Assembly: GCA_047967505.1 (NCBI GenBank)
Contig: CM106539.1
DNA: 64,000 nt
Strand: one strand, 5' to 3'
Origin: Dipteris shenzhenensis
Lineage: Eukaryota > Polypodiophyta > Polypodiopsida > Gleicheniales
Both the position numbers and the translations under genes were made by a program. The notes beneath the pieces are model-generated. The model was not told the DNA's origin. It made no database searches and was given only the letters and a program-made list of their open reading frames with translations. This document shows, piece by piece, positions 35,708 through 46,990 of this stretch (positions are counted from its first letter, which is position 1; each line of letters opens with the position of its first letter).

Positions 35708-35765
<58 letters not shown>

Positions 35766-37638
35766 GAGAGAGATTCCAGGTTGCATATTCAAAGTGGGAG
35801 GTTTTATAGAGAGGTTTCAGAAAGAGAAGCAGGACTGGTAGTTATAGTGTCTTTATTAGTTACCTATCATGGATGTGGGATGTGGCTTTTATTTTTAAAT
35901 TTACAATTATGACGAGTCTCACAATTAGTTTGAAAGATGCTTTTACAAGCACTAAAAAAGGAGTGTCCATGGACACTGTTTTTTAGTCCAGCCAATCATG
36001 CTACCACCCTTATGCTAAACTATCAGAACCAAGTCATTTGAGAATTGTGTATGCCAAGGATCAAGCCTATAACATGATGGTGACAACTAAGAGTCGGGCG
36101 TAGCCAAGAGGCTGTACAAGGCTAATGTGTACATGTGTGTAGGAACCAATTCCAAAAATAGTCAAAAATGCATAACTTTACATGATGGATGGCATGTGTG
36201 TGCAAGTTTAATCTTGAATCCGACAGAAGGATACATCTGCCAAGTGTCATAGTAATGTGCTGAAGTGCAAAATGCCAAGAGACTGAGATGGTGTCAGCAT
36301 GTGAATGTGTATCCAATGATAGATCCAAAGGGACTGACACTAGTAGGAACTAATCGAGTAATATGGCAATGGCTGACTTGGCTTGGTGGAGCTGTATCTC
36401 CTCTATGGCATTACTAGTCTATAGCTAGACTACATGGCGAATCACAAAATACAGCAAATGAATTTTATCTAGATTCATTTTATGTGCTGGGTGTGCTACA
36501 ATGGATCAGGAGATGGTTCTGATGATTTAGAGAATTTGATGGTGCTGGCCTGTGGAAATGTCTGATGTGAAATTTGAGGTGATAAATGCGTAGAGCATGA
36601 GATGGCAAGCAATTTTGCTTTTTGAAGATTGCTATGGATCAAAAGATATGGCCCCTAGAAGGATAGGCCAAACTTTGATCCTAAGAGGGCCCAAAATGAT
36701 GATGTGGCCTGTGGTGACATGGCAGTGAGAGGTCATATGCCAAATGGAAAGTCTTCCTATGAAGAGGCAGCTATGCTTGGCTAGCACTATGGCACATGGC
36801 AAATGACTAGGCATGATGACTAGGTAGCTTACATGATAGGATGACTAGGATACCTACTATTGATGTGGCTAGCGGGATGGTGACATGGTAGGATCCACAT
36901 GGATGCTGACATGGCCCTTAGGCCATGGTGCTGATGTGGCTACATAGGTGGTAGTTGACATGGCTAAATTGTCATGTTGCAATCGTGATGACAAGGACTC
37001 CACATGGCAACCTATGGTCCAAGCCCTTTGATAGGCTAAAATCTTCATAGATTCTGACAAAATTTGGAAGACTCCATCACACAGACTTCATCGTCGATGA
37101 AGGAGGTGCTGAGCTTGGCAAAGGCACTGCATGTCATGTGGGAGGCACGTTGTTGCTACCGGTAGGGTTGGGGTGTTGGAGATGGCATGGCATGTAAGCT
37201 AGCCCATGGTCGTTGGAGCTCATGGGAGCCGAGCTCTCACTACTCCACTACAGTTTGTTGTGGCTCGCCCTCAATCAATCTATTCCCCTCAGCATCATCA
37301 TTTTGTCTCATCTTGACTTGATTGGAGCTATAGCCAGGGCACTGGATTCACCTTTGCAATCGAGTTTCCTTCAATTGGAGCTTTTGTACTATGCTTTCCT
37401 TGGACATGGAGTCGCCTAGGAGACTTGGTTATTGAGGGAGGTGGTATAATACCCGCAACCATGTCCAGCAGCTATGTCAAACAACCCACCTACATGGAGT
37501 AGCTTGCTATGGTGCATGGAGTGAGGGCATCGAGTAGGTATCAGCTACTACTGGAGCTAATCATTTGGCCGCCAGTGGAACCAGAGTCGACGAGGAGGTT
37601 GATCATATAGTTGAGGTCGCCTGGTTCAAACGGCTGTT
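35066..37638. other. Intronic DNA with duplications and a (GA)n tract, no gene
   Basis: Contains a ~143-bp direct duplication (35229-35480; units share ATCTATAATTTCATCAAAGG), a (CA)n then (GA)n/(GGGA)n microsatellite at 35625-35772, and unassigned DNA. In pre-inversion orientation the high-coordinate end probably holds the 5' untranslated or gag region of the LTR element whose primer site is at 37641. No intact frame is seen. Confidence 0.45.
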
Positions 37639-37640
37639 TG

Positions 37641-37842
37641 CTCTAATACCATGATAGCAGAAGTGAGAGAGGGAGAGAGAGAGGAGTGCACACGCTGTAG
37701 CTACCTGCACACTAAGTGTATTGAACATGAACATGAAGATATACATGCGAACCCCTTAGGGTTAGGGTTAGGGTTTGCCCTTATGCCCTATGTAGATGGT
37801 GCAATTCACACAATCCTTGACACTTGTGATGTGTCCCATCAT
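37641..37842 (-). mobile_element. LTR and primer-binding site of a minus-strand retroelement
   Basis: On the minus strand TGGTATTAGAGC at 37652-37641 is one base off the usual plant initiator-Met-tRNA primer site (TGGTATCAGAGC) and follows CTGCTATCA. The preceding ~190 bp, up to TGATGGGACAC at about 37842, would be the LTR. It includes CCCTAACCCTAACCCTAAGG, a short telomere-like run. It interrupts the Ty3 RNase H frame immediately after LLYLVNKPC, so it probably inserted there. Confidence 0.45.
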
Positions 37843-38911
37843 ATGCAGGGCTTGTTAACCAAATATAGTAATTCTTGATGATCAACAAAAAAGAGGTTGG
37901 CTAACAAGTAATGTATGAACTTCTTGACTGTGTAGACGGTGGCCAGGCCTTCCCTCTCCATTGTCATGCAATTAACCTCAGCATTGTTTAATTGTCGGCT
38001 AGCAAAGTATACCAAGTAGTCCAAGTTGTACTCCCCTGGTTCGGCTAACACACATTCGATGGCAAAGTTTGAGGCATCTATGTGGACATGGAATATTAGA
38101 TTCCAGTTTGGGGATAGCAATATCGGTGTTGTGGCTAGAGCTAGCTTGAGGATTTCAAATGATTTTTGACATTCCTTGGTCTACTCAAAGGAGGCTACTT
38201 AGAGCTTGCACAATGGGCGGGATGTCTAGATAAAATAGGATGAATCTTTGATAGTAGCCCATATGGCCCATAAACCTCTGCACTCCCTTGGCATTAGTGG
38301 GGGGAGGTAACTCTAGGATGAGCTTGATCTTTTTGTAATCCATGGAGATGCCATTCTTTGACACTATGTGATTGGGAATCATGTCGTGTTTGACCCAAAA
38401 TTGGCACTTGAGGGGATTTCGGGATATTTGGTACAATCTGTACCTCTCCAGGACTAGTTTCAAGTATCTCAGCTGATCATCCAATGTCAAGTTCATGCAC
38501 ACATCACTAAAAAAGACTTCTACAAAGTCCCTTAGGTACTACTTCAAGACGGTGATCATCAATCGCTAAAATGTGGCGGGCACATTGGTAAGCTCAAATA
38601 TCATTACTTTGGTCGCATACACAGCCCATTTGGTTGGAAAGGCATTTTTATGTTGATCTTGCGGGGCAATAGATACCTAATTGTATCCCAAGAATCCATC
38701 TAGGAAGTTGTAAACTTCCTTCCTAGCTACTCTTTCTAGAACATGTTCCATGAAAGGCAAGGCATAGTGGTAGCACTTTGTAGCGAATCCATGCATACTC
38801 AAATCTTCCATTCTTATTTAGGACTATCATGATGGATGACACCCAGTCTGTAGGATCTATCTCATAGATGAATCCTGCATCTATGAATTTTTGGATCTCA
38901 GCCCTCTAAAT
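37839..38911 (-). pseudogene. Ty3/Gypsy reverse transcriptase and RNase H, part 2
   Basis: Minus-strand order: AEIQKFIDAGFIYEIDPTDW (from about 38905), IMIVLNKNGR, damaged RT core, LKLVLERYRLYQISRNPLKC, NHIVSKNGISMDYKKIK, GVQRFMGHMGYYQRF, then RNase H (HVHIDASNFAIECVLAEPGE, VYFASRQLNNAEVN, MEREGLATVYTVKKF). The YxDD box is lost (FFSDV in its place) and there are many stops. This directly follows the linker at 26230-26811 once the 12-kb inversion is undone. Integrase is missing; the copy ends where the LTR at 37842 begins. Confidence 0.8.
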
Positions 38912-39700
38912 TGGGAGTTCAATTTGAATTACATGAAAGAGCGCATGGGGGTCCTCTTGAAGCATCGTAGGCCAACCTTGTGTACTTCCATCACAAAGGG
39001 GAAGGCTAAACCTAGCTAGGCAGACAAAGCTAATTGGAGGTTTTTCAAGAAGCAGTACAGGGACCATCTCAAAATCTTTGAGGGTTAGAGGAGGGCTACG
39101 AGGAGATGACTGAACTCCATAGGTACTTCGCACTTTGGTGCAGGCAGATGGTTGGCATTTGAGGCAACCGTGGTAAGTCTACTTCTTTTCATTTATTATA
39201 TTGTTCTGTTTGTTTTACTACATATTGCATGCACTTTATTTAACTCTCATAAATTGGGCCCATAGCAAGCTACGATGGGTCACCTTCCTACAGACATAGA
39301 GACGAGATGCATGTTTTGCGTAGGAACAAAGCCGTGGTTTATTGAGCAGGAGGTGCTGAGAGCGATGGTCGATTGGATTGAGGTGGCTGCTCGCACGGTA
39401 TAAGTCTACTCCTACTTGTAATCTCACTTTTTAAACTGTTTTATTCTTTAAGTTCCAATCTAATTTCCAATTAATATGGTTTCACTCTTAGAATCAAAGC
39501 TCGAACATCCCATCAATGAAGGTGAGCAGTGATGATGAGTAATTAGGCTTGCACAGCTTCGACAAGGGACAAGGATCAGGTGCAGCTCACGAGGGCCAGG
39601 GATCTCGGGCGCAGCTCACGAGGGCAAGGGATCAGGCCAGTGCGACGAGGATAAGGATGACGACGATGACAATTTGAATGAGCAATAGTAGTAGTAGTAT
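38911..39700 (+). pseudogene. TNPA-like gene of A2, 3' part
   Basis: Begins at a residue equal to VEFNNNYMLERMG of A1 (here NYMKERMGVLLKHRRPTL), continues TSITKGKAKPS-stop-ADKA, GTSHFGAG and FEATV with the donor GTAAGT at about 39174. It then has the second exon (GHLPTDIETR-like, KPWFIEQEV, VDWIEVAARTV) and a decayed acidic third exon to about 39690. It has stops and base changes throughout. It complements the 5' part at 26811-27548 with almost no overlap or gap. Confidence 0.83.
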
Positions 39701-40256
39701 TAGTAGTACTTTGCATATACTTCGCCATGTATATGCTTTTGTATATTGGCTCGTTTGAGCGATTTTGTATCACCCTTTCCGAAAGGGTAATTTTGTAACA
39801 AACAATGTTATATTTCTTCAACATGTATATGCTTCTGTGGCTCGGTTCATTTGAGCGATTTTGTATCACCCTTTCCACAAGAAAAATTTTGTAACAAAAA
39901 ACATTCTTTTGTCATTACTAAATAAAAACATTAGTGGGGCAAAATAGGGCTTGATGTGGCCCTGTTTAGCCCCATTAATGTTTTTTTTAAGCTTTTGTTA
40001 ATCGTCGCTATATAGCGACGTTTACCAGTGTTGCTATATAGCCACATTTATCAATGTCGCTATATAGTGGCATTTATCAGTGTCGCTATATAGTGATGTT
40101 TATTAGTGTCGCTATATAGCAATGCTTATAAAGCGATCGTTCTTTTTTGATGCTTATAGTGATGTAAATACCGACCTTTGCACCCGTCAAAAAAAAAACT
40201 TTTTAGTGTAAAAAAGGTCGGTGTTTCTATCGAAAAAGGGCCTATGCCTTGTAGTG
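38911..40256. mobile_element. CACTA copy A2, non-inverted right part
   Basis: Holds the last third of the TNPA-like gene, its A-rich tail, an inverted pair TAGTGGGGCAAAATAGGGC / GGCCCTGTTTAGCCCCATTA (39940-39980), five or more decayed CGCTATATAGCG motifs (40005-40150) and the right terminus, reading in reverse complement CACTACAAGGCATAGGCCC, at 40256. The adjacent three bases are CTT. It preserves the right end that A1 has lost. Confidence 0.85.
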
Positions 40257-40422
40257 CTTGTAATGTGCTTTGCATGAAATTTACAAGTCCTCTGTATGTG
40301 CTTTGTGATTGCTTTACAAGTTCTATGTATGTCCATGGAGTGCTTTACATATGTGCTATGATTTCTATCTATAGAGTGATTTCTATCCAACTGTGCTCCC
40401 TTTGTTTTGTGCACTGGCATAG
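40257..40422. repeat. GTGCTTT minisatellite, other A2 flank
   Basis: GTGCTTTGCATG, GTGCTTTGTGATTGCTTTAC and related words repeat up to about 40390, then the intron acceptor GCACTGGCATAG ends at 40422. Matches the reverse complement of 34950-35065. Confidence 0.75.
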
Positions 40423-42380
40423 GTTGAGTTCTTCCAACGATTTAAGGAAACATTTCCAAAGATCAAGATTCAGCAATGCTCGTTTGAGTGCTTGAAGCCC
40501 TATTTCATCCAAAAGATAAAGGACATGTACATAGGATGCTGCATTTATCATGTGCATATGTGTTTTTTGAAGGATGCAGTCAACCAGCTAAGGACTTAAA
40601 GTTTTGGGATTCATGGAGCATGCTGCAACTGTGACTGTAAGGTATGTGGATATAGCAAAGGGGAGTGTGGCTTCAAAGTTGTTCAACATGCTAACATGGG
40701 TGTCACTAGTCTTTGGAATTATGTGTTGTGCCCCAAACCTCTTGAATCCTACCACCATTGTGGGTGCCATTTTGGGTGACTGCAAAAAATGTGGCCCACG
40801 CAAAATGTCATGATGTCCATGCTAGATAAATTTTGTTTCCACAAGAAAGTTGATGTTGAAGGTCTTTCCTTTGCTTCTTTTTCCCTTGCACCATGGTTCC
40901 TAACATGGGTGTCACTAAGGTTTTGGGATTCTGTGTTGTGCACCAAACCTCTTGAAGCTACCACCATCGTGGGTGTCATTTGGGTGACTGCAAAAAATGT
41001 GGCCCATGCAAAATGTCATGCTGCCCATGCTAGATGAATTTTGTTTCCACCAGAAAGTTGATGTTGAAGGTCTTCCAAGAGGTGGGCACAAGAACCATGG
41101 TGTAGGGGAAAAAGAAGCAAAGGAAAGACCTTGTTGGCAAGGAGATGTATTGCAACAAACTTATACAGTTAATGAAGACTCACCTCAAAATATTCATCAA
41201 GCATAATTACACTTGCAAGCGGTAGGCTGAACAGTTCAAAGAGTCTCTGCTGAGGTTTCCTGAAGATGTTGTGGTTTGAGTAGTTGAGTTTGTAGACAAC
41301 TATTCTTTTAAGGAGAAAAATGAGATTCAGTCCAAGCACTAGCACTCTATCTAGGTTACAATTTTTGTCCACATAACATATGTATGTATTGGATCTGAGG
41401 TGAAGAAGACATTTCATTTTTTCATTTCAAATGACAGGGTGCATGACACCCTCTTTGTCTAGCATTGTTTTATGATGCATCATAGGTGGTTGTCAGATCA
41501 AGGATTAGAGTTGACCAGGTGTTGGGTCCCATCGGATGGAGCGGCCTCTCAATTCAAGGCTAGAAGACCTTTCTATTTCATTTCTACATTTGAACAACTG
41601 GTGGGTTTGAGCATGACATGGAATTTCTTTGGATATGGACGCAGAAAGGGAGAGCACGATGGGGCTCGGTATGTTGTGAAGTAAACACTAACACATGAAC
41701 AACTAAAGCCAAATGGAGCCACCTTAAAAAATCAAGAGATGTCGTGGATTTTTTGAGGACCAACTTGTCTCATGGGGCAAGCATTGCAGTAGCATGACAA
41801 CCTTTTCATTGCTATTTGACTAACAACCCATTGCACATCTCCTCATATACAATGCATGGATTGTGTCTATGGCATAGGTTGATAGTCCCACTGTTTAGAT
41901 CTATCAATATCTCCTTCCTTAACCTCCCAAAACACTCGTGCTACATTCCTCTCCTTAGATGCATAGCTATTCAAGAGTCTTGGGGATACTGCACCAGTAA
42001 GAAGCATGTGCCCAATTGGGAATATCACATCATTGTTCATGTCGATGCAAGTGTTTTGGATACAAATGAGGAGCTCATTGAGTAGCCTCTCTTTGAAGGG
42101 CATCATGGAATGCTTAGCGATGCTCTTTGCATGGGGAAAACTTCACAGTGAATGCAGAGGTAGACAATAAAGAGGGTGTTGACTTCTACATCTTGAAGTG
42201 AACCAAAGCTAAGGAGAAGAGCCAAAAGGCTATGAAGGATGCTTGGGGCAACATAATTGTTGCAAGCTCCATTGTTGTGAAGGGTCTCTTTTATGGTCAT
42301 CAAGGTGACTGCCGCTACAAGCTTCTTGATCATAAACCTGAGGTCATATTATATTCCCATCTTGTAAGGTCAATCAGTTT
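40423..42380 (+). pseudogene. Exon 2 of the decayed RNase H-like transposase family gene
   Basis: Opens VEFFQRFKETFPKIKIQQCS, then ECLKPYFIQKIKDMY, a Cys-rich block (CCIYH, CCNCDCKVC, VLCPKPL), and from 41142 in another frame KESLLRFPEDVVV, FVDNYSFKEKNEIQSKH, WVPSDGAASQFKARRPFYF, MTWNFFGYGRRKGEHDGA, and near 42170-42370 EGVDFYILK, KAMKDAWGNIIVASSIVVKG, LVRSISF. In this family D-N-Y-S-F, S-D-G-x-x-x-Q-F-K and W-x-F-F-G-x-G-x-x-K-G are the recurring blocks; I read them as acidic residues of an RNase H-like core, which is inference. At least six stops, a frameshift, and a 209-bp tandem plus inverted duplication at 40690-41130 show it is dead. Exon 1 is at 24590-25420. Confidence 0.65.
40693..41130. 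repeat. 209-bp tandem duplication with 39-bp inverted arms
   Basis: AACATGGGTGTCACTA begins two ~90% similar copies, at 40693 and 40902. Each ends in GATGTTGAAGGTCTT. Between them, GGTCTTTCCTTTGCTTCTTT at 40861-40899 is the inverse of 41092-41130, flanking the second copy. A template-switch event during replication would make this pattern. Confidence 0.82.
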
Positions 42381-43742
42381 CCACTAGAAGCCATTGAGGG
42401 AGAGAGAAACTTGTACTTGCTATCACTTGAAGAGAACGAGTTTGTCTACAATAGCATGCCTTATGATCTCTAGACCACATTCTAATTAATTTATTTCCCA
42501 CACTTGCTTTCATTTTCTATGATTGTTTATTTGCTTGCCATTTTCTATGATTATTTCCCCCCAAAAAAGAAGCCAAGTATGATTGGTTGTACCAAATATG
42601 TGAGAAACCATTGTATATACATCAGTCAAGTAATGGTCATGATCCATTAGCAAAAGTAATAATTCATGATGCAAACATAGGGCACATGATCCAAGTTACT
42701 GATAATATTTGCAAGCAATCAGAAAGCACTACATCTAGGCAAGACATGATGCAAGTCACAAAGAATAATTACATGGTCTGGTATTATATCCATGATCCAA
42801 TTGAACAATTGTACATGATCCAATAGCCAAAAATTACACCTCATGAAACAAGAAGGTACATGATCAAAGTTATATAGGTAGTATTTCCAGTCCTTGAACA
42901 ATTCCATAGATGACATCTTGTACACTACGTCCTCCACCTTGGTTTGATAAACATGTCACGTGCCCCAGAAGCAATCAGCTCCACAATTGGGGCGGTCACC
43001 CATCCATACTACATAGCATAGTTTTCTGTAACTAGCAGGCTATTTGTATCTTCCTAAGCACCAAAGTAGTCTTCAGATGCAAATTGTTGGTGATCCCATG
43101 AGTTCAACCATCACCATAACCAAGGTCCTACATGCTTAACCACATAAAGTTGTGCTACCAATGCACAAGGGCTGAATCTAACTTTGGGTGTACACAAAAT
43201 CTCCCTTCTAGATTTCCAATACACTTGTAGAAACTGCCATCTAGAAGCATGGTGCTTGACACATCATAAAAAGGGTGTTTCTCCCAGAAATACCACAGGT
43301 GCATGAAAACTGGGCTTGACACATCATAGAAAGTGTATTTCTCCAAAAAATACCACAGGTGCTTGAAAAATATTGGTTTCCCATCAGAAATGGTGAAATG
43401 TGCCCTGTCACAATATTCCTAATCCAAAAATCTTGAGATAACATTCTCCAAGCCAAGAAAACACAACTTAAAGTGCCACAACAGGTTGCGCCTCCGTTGG
43501 GAGTTCCATTTATATATGTCAAACCATTGAGCAACCCAACACAGAAAAGTCACTATGTCCTTTGGCACCAGAAATGTCAAGTTGTCTCATGATCCGTGGA
43601 AGTCTCGTACTTGCCGTCATGTGTGATGATGCCATTGGGGCCAAAATAGCTGCTTTTCACAGTTGTGATGATAAATCTGTTGATATATCAATCTCCACTC
43701 GTGATATGCCAGGGTGACCATTGTGCATTTATGTCACCGACT
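42381..43742. other. No gene; short tandem duplications
   Basis: Repeated CATGATCCA words near 42640-42870, and a ~75-bp tandem repeat at about 43235-43370 (units contain CTTGACACATCATA and AATACCACAGGTGC). Otherwise unassigned. Confidence 0.4.
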
Positions 43743-44029
43743 TGTTAGCTGCAGATGTAGTTGGTACACCGCCCATGAATAATAGCTGGCTGACAGCTAT
43801 CCTTATGTACTCTAGTTCGTGGCTCAGTTAGTATGCCACCTTAGTTAGTTGAGTTTGGTTTGAGACCCACATATAGGGTTCTTCTATTTCTTTGTACAAG
43901 AGTTCTTTTGGCTTTCACAACTAAGAAGAGGAAAACCGTTTTTAGCCTCCACCTTTGTGTGTATTTCTCCATTGTGTATGTGAGAAAGCCGCAAGTGAGA
44001 CTCCTTCCCTCTCTCCCACTATCTTCACA
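43743..44029 (+). repeat. Copia 5' LTR with primer-binding site
   Basis: TG...CA boundaries, a TATA-like CACATATAGGG about 160 bp from the end, and the primer site directly after. The LTR start is less certain than the end because there is no second LTR to compare. Confidence 0.6.
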
Positions 44030-44595
44030 TGGTATCAAAGCTTGGTTCATGGTAAGGAGCTCAAGAAAGCAAACCAAGTTCGTGGTGTCCTGGTAAGAGG
44101 ACCAGTGTTGCTTTCCTTTTTCGAGTTTGGAGCAAATCTCTGCAGGTAGCATAGCCGAAAAGTGCAAGAGTGCATTGTCTCAGGTTGAGACGCCCTTCGC
44201 GGTGTGGCGAGAGGGTAATATATGCTACGAGCGAGGGCAAAGCCCTTGCTGACTTTATTTTTTTGATTCAAGGCCATTTCGGGGCCTGTTTTGGAGGCAG
44301 AAGTTCTCCGCTCGTTCTCCGCAATCGTTCTCCGCAAGCACTGAGAAAAAGGCCTATTTTTACTGTGTGACCACTGCTCCGCAGGTCGGTGAAAAGTTGC
44401 CACAGAAATTGCATCGTATGCCTATGCACAGAGATATTGGGAGTTATAGAATCATCCTTACTGCTTGTTGATGCAAAATCATGACTAGGAAGTGACTGTG
44501 TGGTTAAATACCACTTTCGTCAGTTTTGCAGATTTGCCCTTGTGAGGTAGAAGCTGTGTTTTTTGTAGTGATAGAATATTTTGCAGTGTCCTGTA

Positions 44596-46366
44596 ATGGC
44601 GTCTGATTCTCTTTCACAGATTGTCACTGAAAACCTTGACAAGAACAACTTCCAAGCATGGAAGTTTAGAATGATGAATTTCCTTATGGGAAAAGGCTAT
44701 TGGGAGTTTATTATAGGAAATGAAGAAGAACTAGTTCTTCCTAATGTTCCCAATCAACAGGAAATGCAGGCATCTAAAGGATGGCATGAGAGAGCCATAA
44801 AAGTTATGTACTGGCTGTCTATTAGTATTTCAGACTCTATGATTATGCATATTCAAGATGCAAGTGTGCCAAAGGAGGCATGGGATACTTTGGCCAAAAT
44901 ATACAGCACAAATACGCAAGCTAGGAAAATGTAGCTGCTCGAGCAGGAGTTGCACAATGTGCAGAGAGAAAATATGAGCATCAATGACTACCACATGAAG
45001 GTGAAGAAAATTGCAGATGCACTTGCTTCCATTGGATTGCCAGTGGAAGATGATGATCTAGTTTCTGTGACCTTGAATGGTCTAGGACAGGATTATGCAC
45101 AGTTCTGGACATCCATTGCCATCCGTGAAAAATTTCCTGATTTTGAGGAGTTGTTTGCTCTTCTAATTTCTGAAGAGCAGAGAACTGGTGGTGCATCTTC
45201 TTTAGGAGAAACTTCAAAAGAAACTGTCTTCTACTCAAATGCTGGAAGAGGTAGAGGCAAAGGTAGAGGAGGCTGATCTGGAGGCCATAATAGAAATCAG
45301 AATATGTAGCAAACTCAAGAAAACCAGTCCTTTGGTGGAGGACGTGGTAACTCTAGAGGCAGGGGGAGCCAAAGAGGTCGTGGTGGATGGCAGAGAGGCC
45401 AAAATGCAAACAGCAATGTTGAATGCTACTATTGTGGTAACATGGGTCATATGGGTAAAGACTGCTACAAAAAGCAAAATGACATTATGAATGGAAAATT
45501 GCAACAAGGCAATTATGCATCCTCTAGTAGACAGGGTGATGATAGAAATGAGTATTTTTTTATGGTGCAGCACATGACCAATTCTGTGACAAGTGCAGAA
45601 GAAAGTAATGATGTGTGGTATGTTGACTCAGGTGCCTCAAACCACATGACAGGTCATGTAGAATGAATGCAAGATGCAAGGAAAATGGAAAGACTAGGAT
45701 TCGTGGAGACTGGTGATGATACTGCACATCCTATTGTGCAGATTGGTAAAATTCCTTTGTCTATGCAGGATGGGAAAAAGAAATACTTGTCTGATGTATT
45801 TCATGTCCCAAATATCACCAAGAACCTGGTTTCTATTGGTCAAATGGTTGAGCAGGTCTTGTAGGTCAGATTTAATCCTCATGGATGCTTTGTTGAGGAT
45901 ATGAAAAATAACGATCGCTTGATAGCAAAAGGAAAGAAGAAGGGTAGGATGTTTATGTTAGATGTGGACATGCCTAAATTGAGTGCAGTAATGTTTGCAC
46001 ATGGGACAGGTGTAGTTGCAGATATTGATATCTGGCATAAACGCATTGGTCATGTTAATGTACAACGACTTAAATCAATGCAGGCCCAAAATATTGTTGC
46101 AGGATTGCCTAAATTCAAGGTTGCAAAAATGCATAAGGTATGTGAAGCCTATCAATTTGGAAAACAGGCAAGGAAACCATTTCCTAGACATGTTCAAGAG
46201 AGTAAGAAGCCATTGGAATTAATCCACTCTGATGTGTGGACTACTAAAGTTGCATCTATTGGAGGCTATCATTACTTTGTCACTTTTATTGATGACTACA
46301 GCAAAAAAATTTGGGTGCACTTTATGAAAAAGAAAAGTGAAGTGTTTGGGCATTTCAAAGCTTTTA
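44596..46366 (+). pseudogene. Copia gag-pol, truncated in integrase
   Basis: Starts MASDSLSQIVTENLDKNNFQ. Gag (WKFRMMNFLMGKGYWEF, DAWDTLAKIYS-like block) is followed by a Gly/Arg-rich linker, the zinc knuckle CYYCGNMGHMGKDC (about 45425), the protease site VWYVDSGASNHMTG (about 45615), the pre-integrase segment DIWHKRIGHVNVQRLKSM (about 46025) and the start of integrase (LELIHSDVWT, YHYFVTFIDDYSKKIWVHF). Stops interrupt at 44932, 45274, 45307, 45664 and 45862, with one or two frameshifts near 45240-45430. The integrase core after HFKAF and all of RT and RNase H are missing. Confidence 0.88.
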
Positions 46367-46990
46367 CGCCAAGATTTGAAACTTTTATGGGGAACAAATT
46401 AAAGTTTCGCCAAGATTTACAACTTTTTCTTCAAATTTCAAAAGAAAATATCTGAAATTGTAATATGTTCTATTGATATTATGAAACTAACAAAACTAGC
46501 TTGATAAACTTTCGCTAAGATTTTATATTAATATATAAGTATAGCTTTTATAAAAACATCGCTAGTTCGGAGCTTAAATATAGTGCTAAGGGTTTAGGAT
46601 TTAGGGTTAGGCTTTATAACTTTAGGTTCATGATCTAGGGTTACAGGGTTCAAGGGTTTAGAGTTTAGGATTAGGGCCATGGGTATGGGGTTTGGGTATA
46701 GTATTGACAACATGGATTATTTTTTCCTTAGTTTCATTAATAAGTGAAACTTTTATGTTGGTATTGAAAGTTTGTATGCCCTGATAAAAATAAAGGTTTG
46801 AAACATTTGCCGAGATTTGAAACTTTTATGAGAAATTTTTAAGTTTCGCTAGGATTTACAACTTTGTCTTTGAAATTCAAAAGAAAATTTGTAAAATTTC
46901 AATCAAGATTATGAAAGTCAAAAAATTAGCTCGATAAACTTTCACCACAGTCTTATATTAATATATAAGTATAGCTTTGATAAAAACATC
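46367..46990. repeat. ~190-bp direct repeats around degenerate telomere-like DNA
   Basis: 46367-46560 and 46809-46990 are similar direct copies (both contain GATTTGAAACTTTTATG, AGTTTCGC and TATTAATATATAAGTATAGC and end AAAAACATC). The 248 bp between them includes GGGTTTAGGATTTAGGGTTAG and further TTTAGGG variants. The first copy abuts the broken end of the Copia element. It could be a small non-autonomous element with terminal direct repeats, or a tandem duplication with an inserted patch. Confidence 0.7.

Larger units (their letters stand above)
43743..46366 (+). mobile_element. Truncated Ty1/Copia retrotransposon
   Basis: A probable 5' LTR (TGTTAGCTGC at 43743 to TCTTCACA at 44029, 287 bp), a primer site TGGTATCAAAGC at 44030-44041 near-complementary to plant initiator Met-tRNA, a ~550-bp leader, and gag-pol from 44596. 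It stops inside integrase at 46366, where a different repeat begins. No 3' LTR is seen in the window. Confidence 0.82.

Noticed and set aside
37756-37785. Short TTAGGG-like run as a telomeric insertion
   Set aside because: Only three units, inside a probable LTR; more likely part of that LTR.
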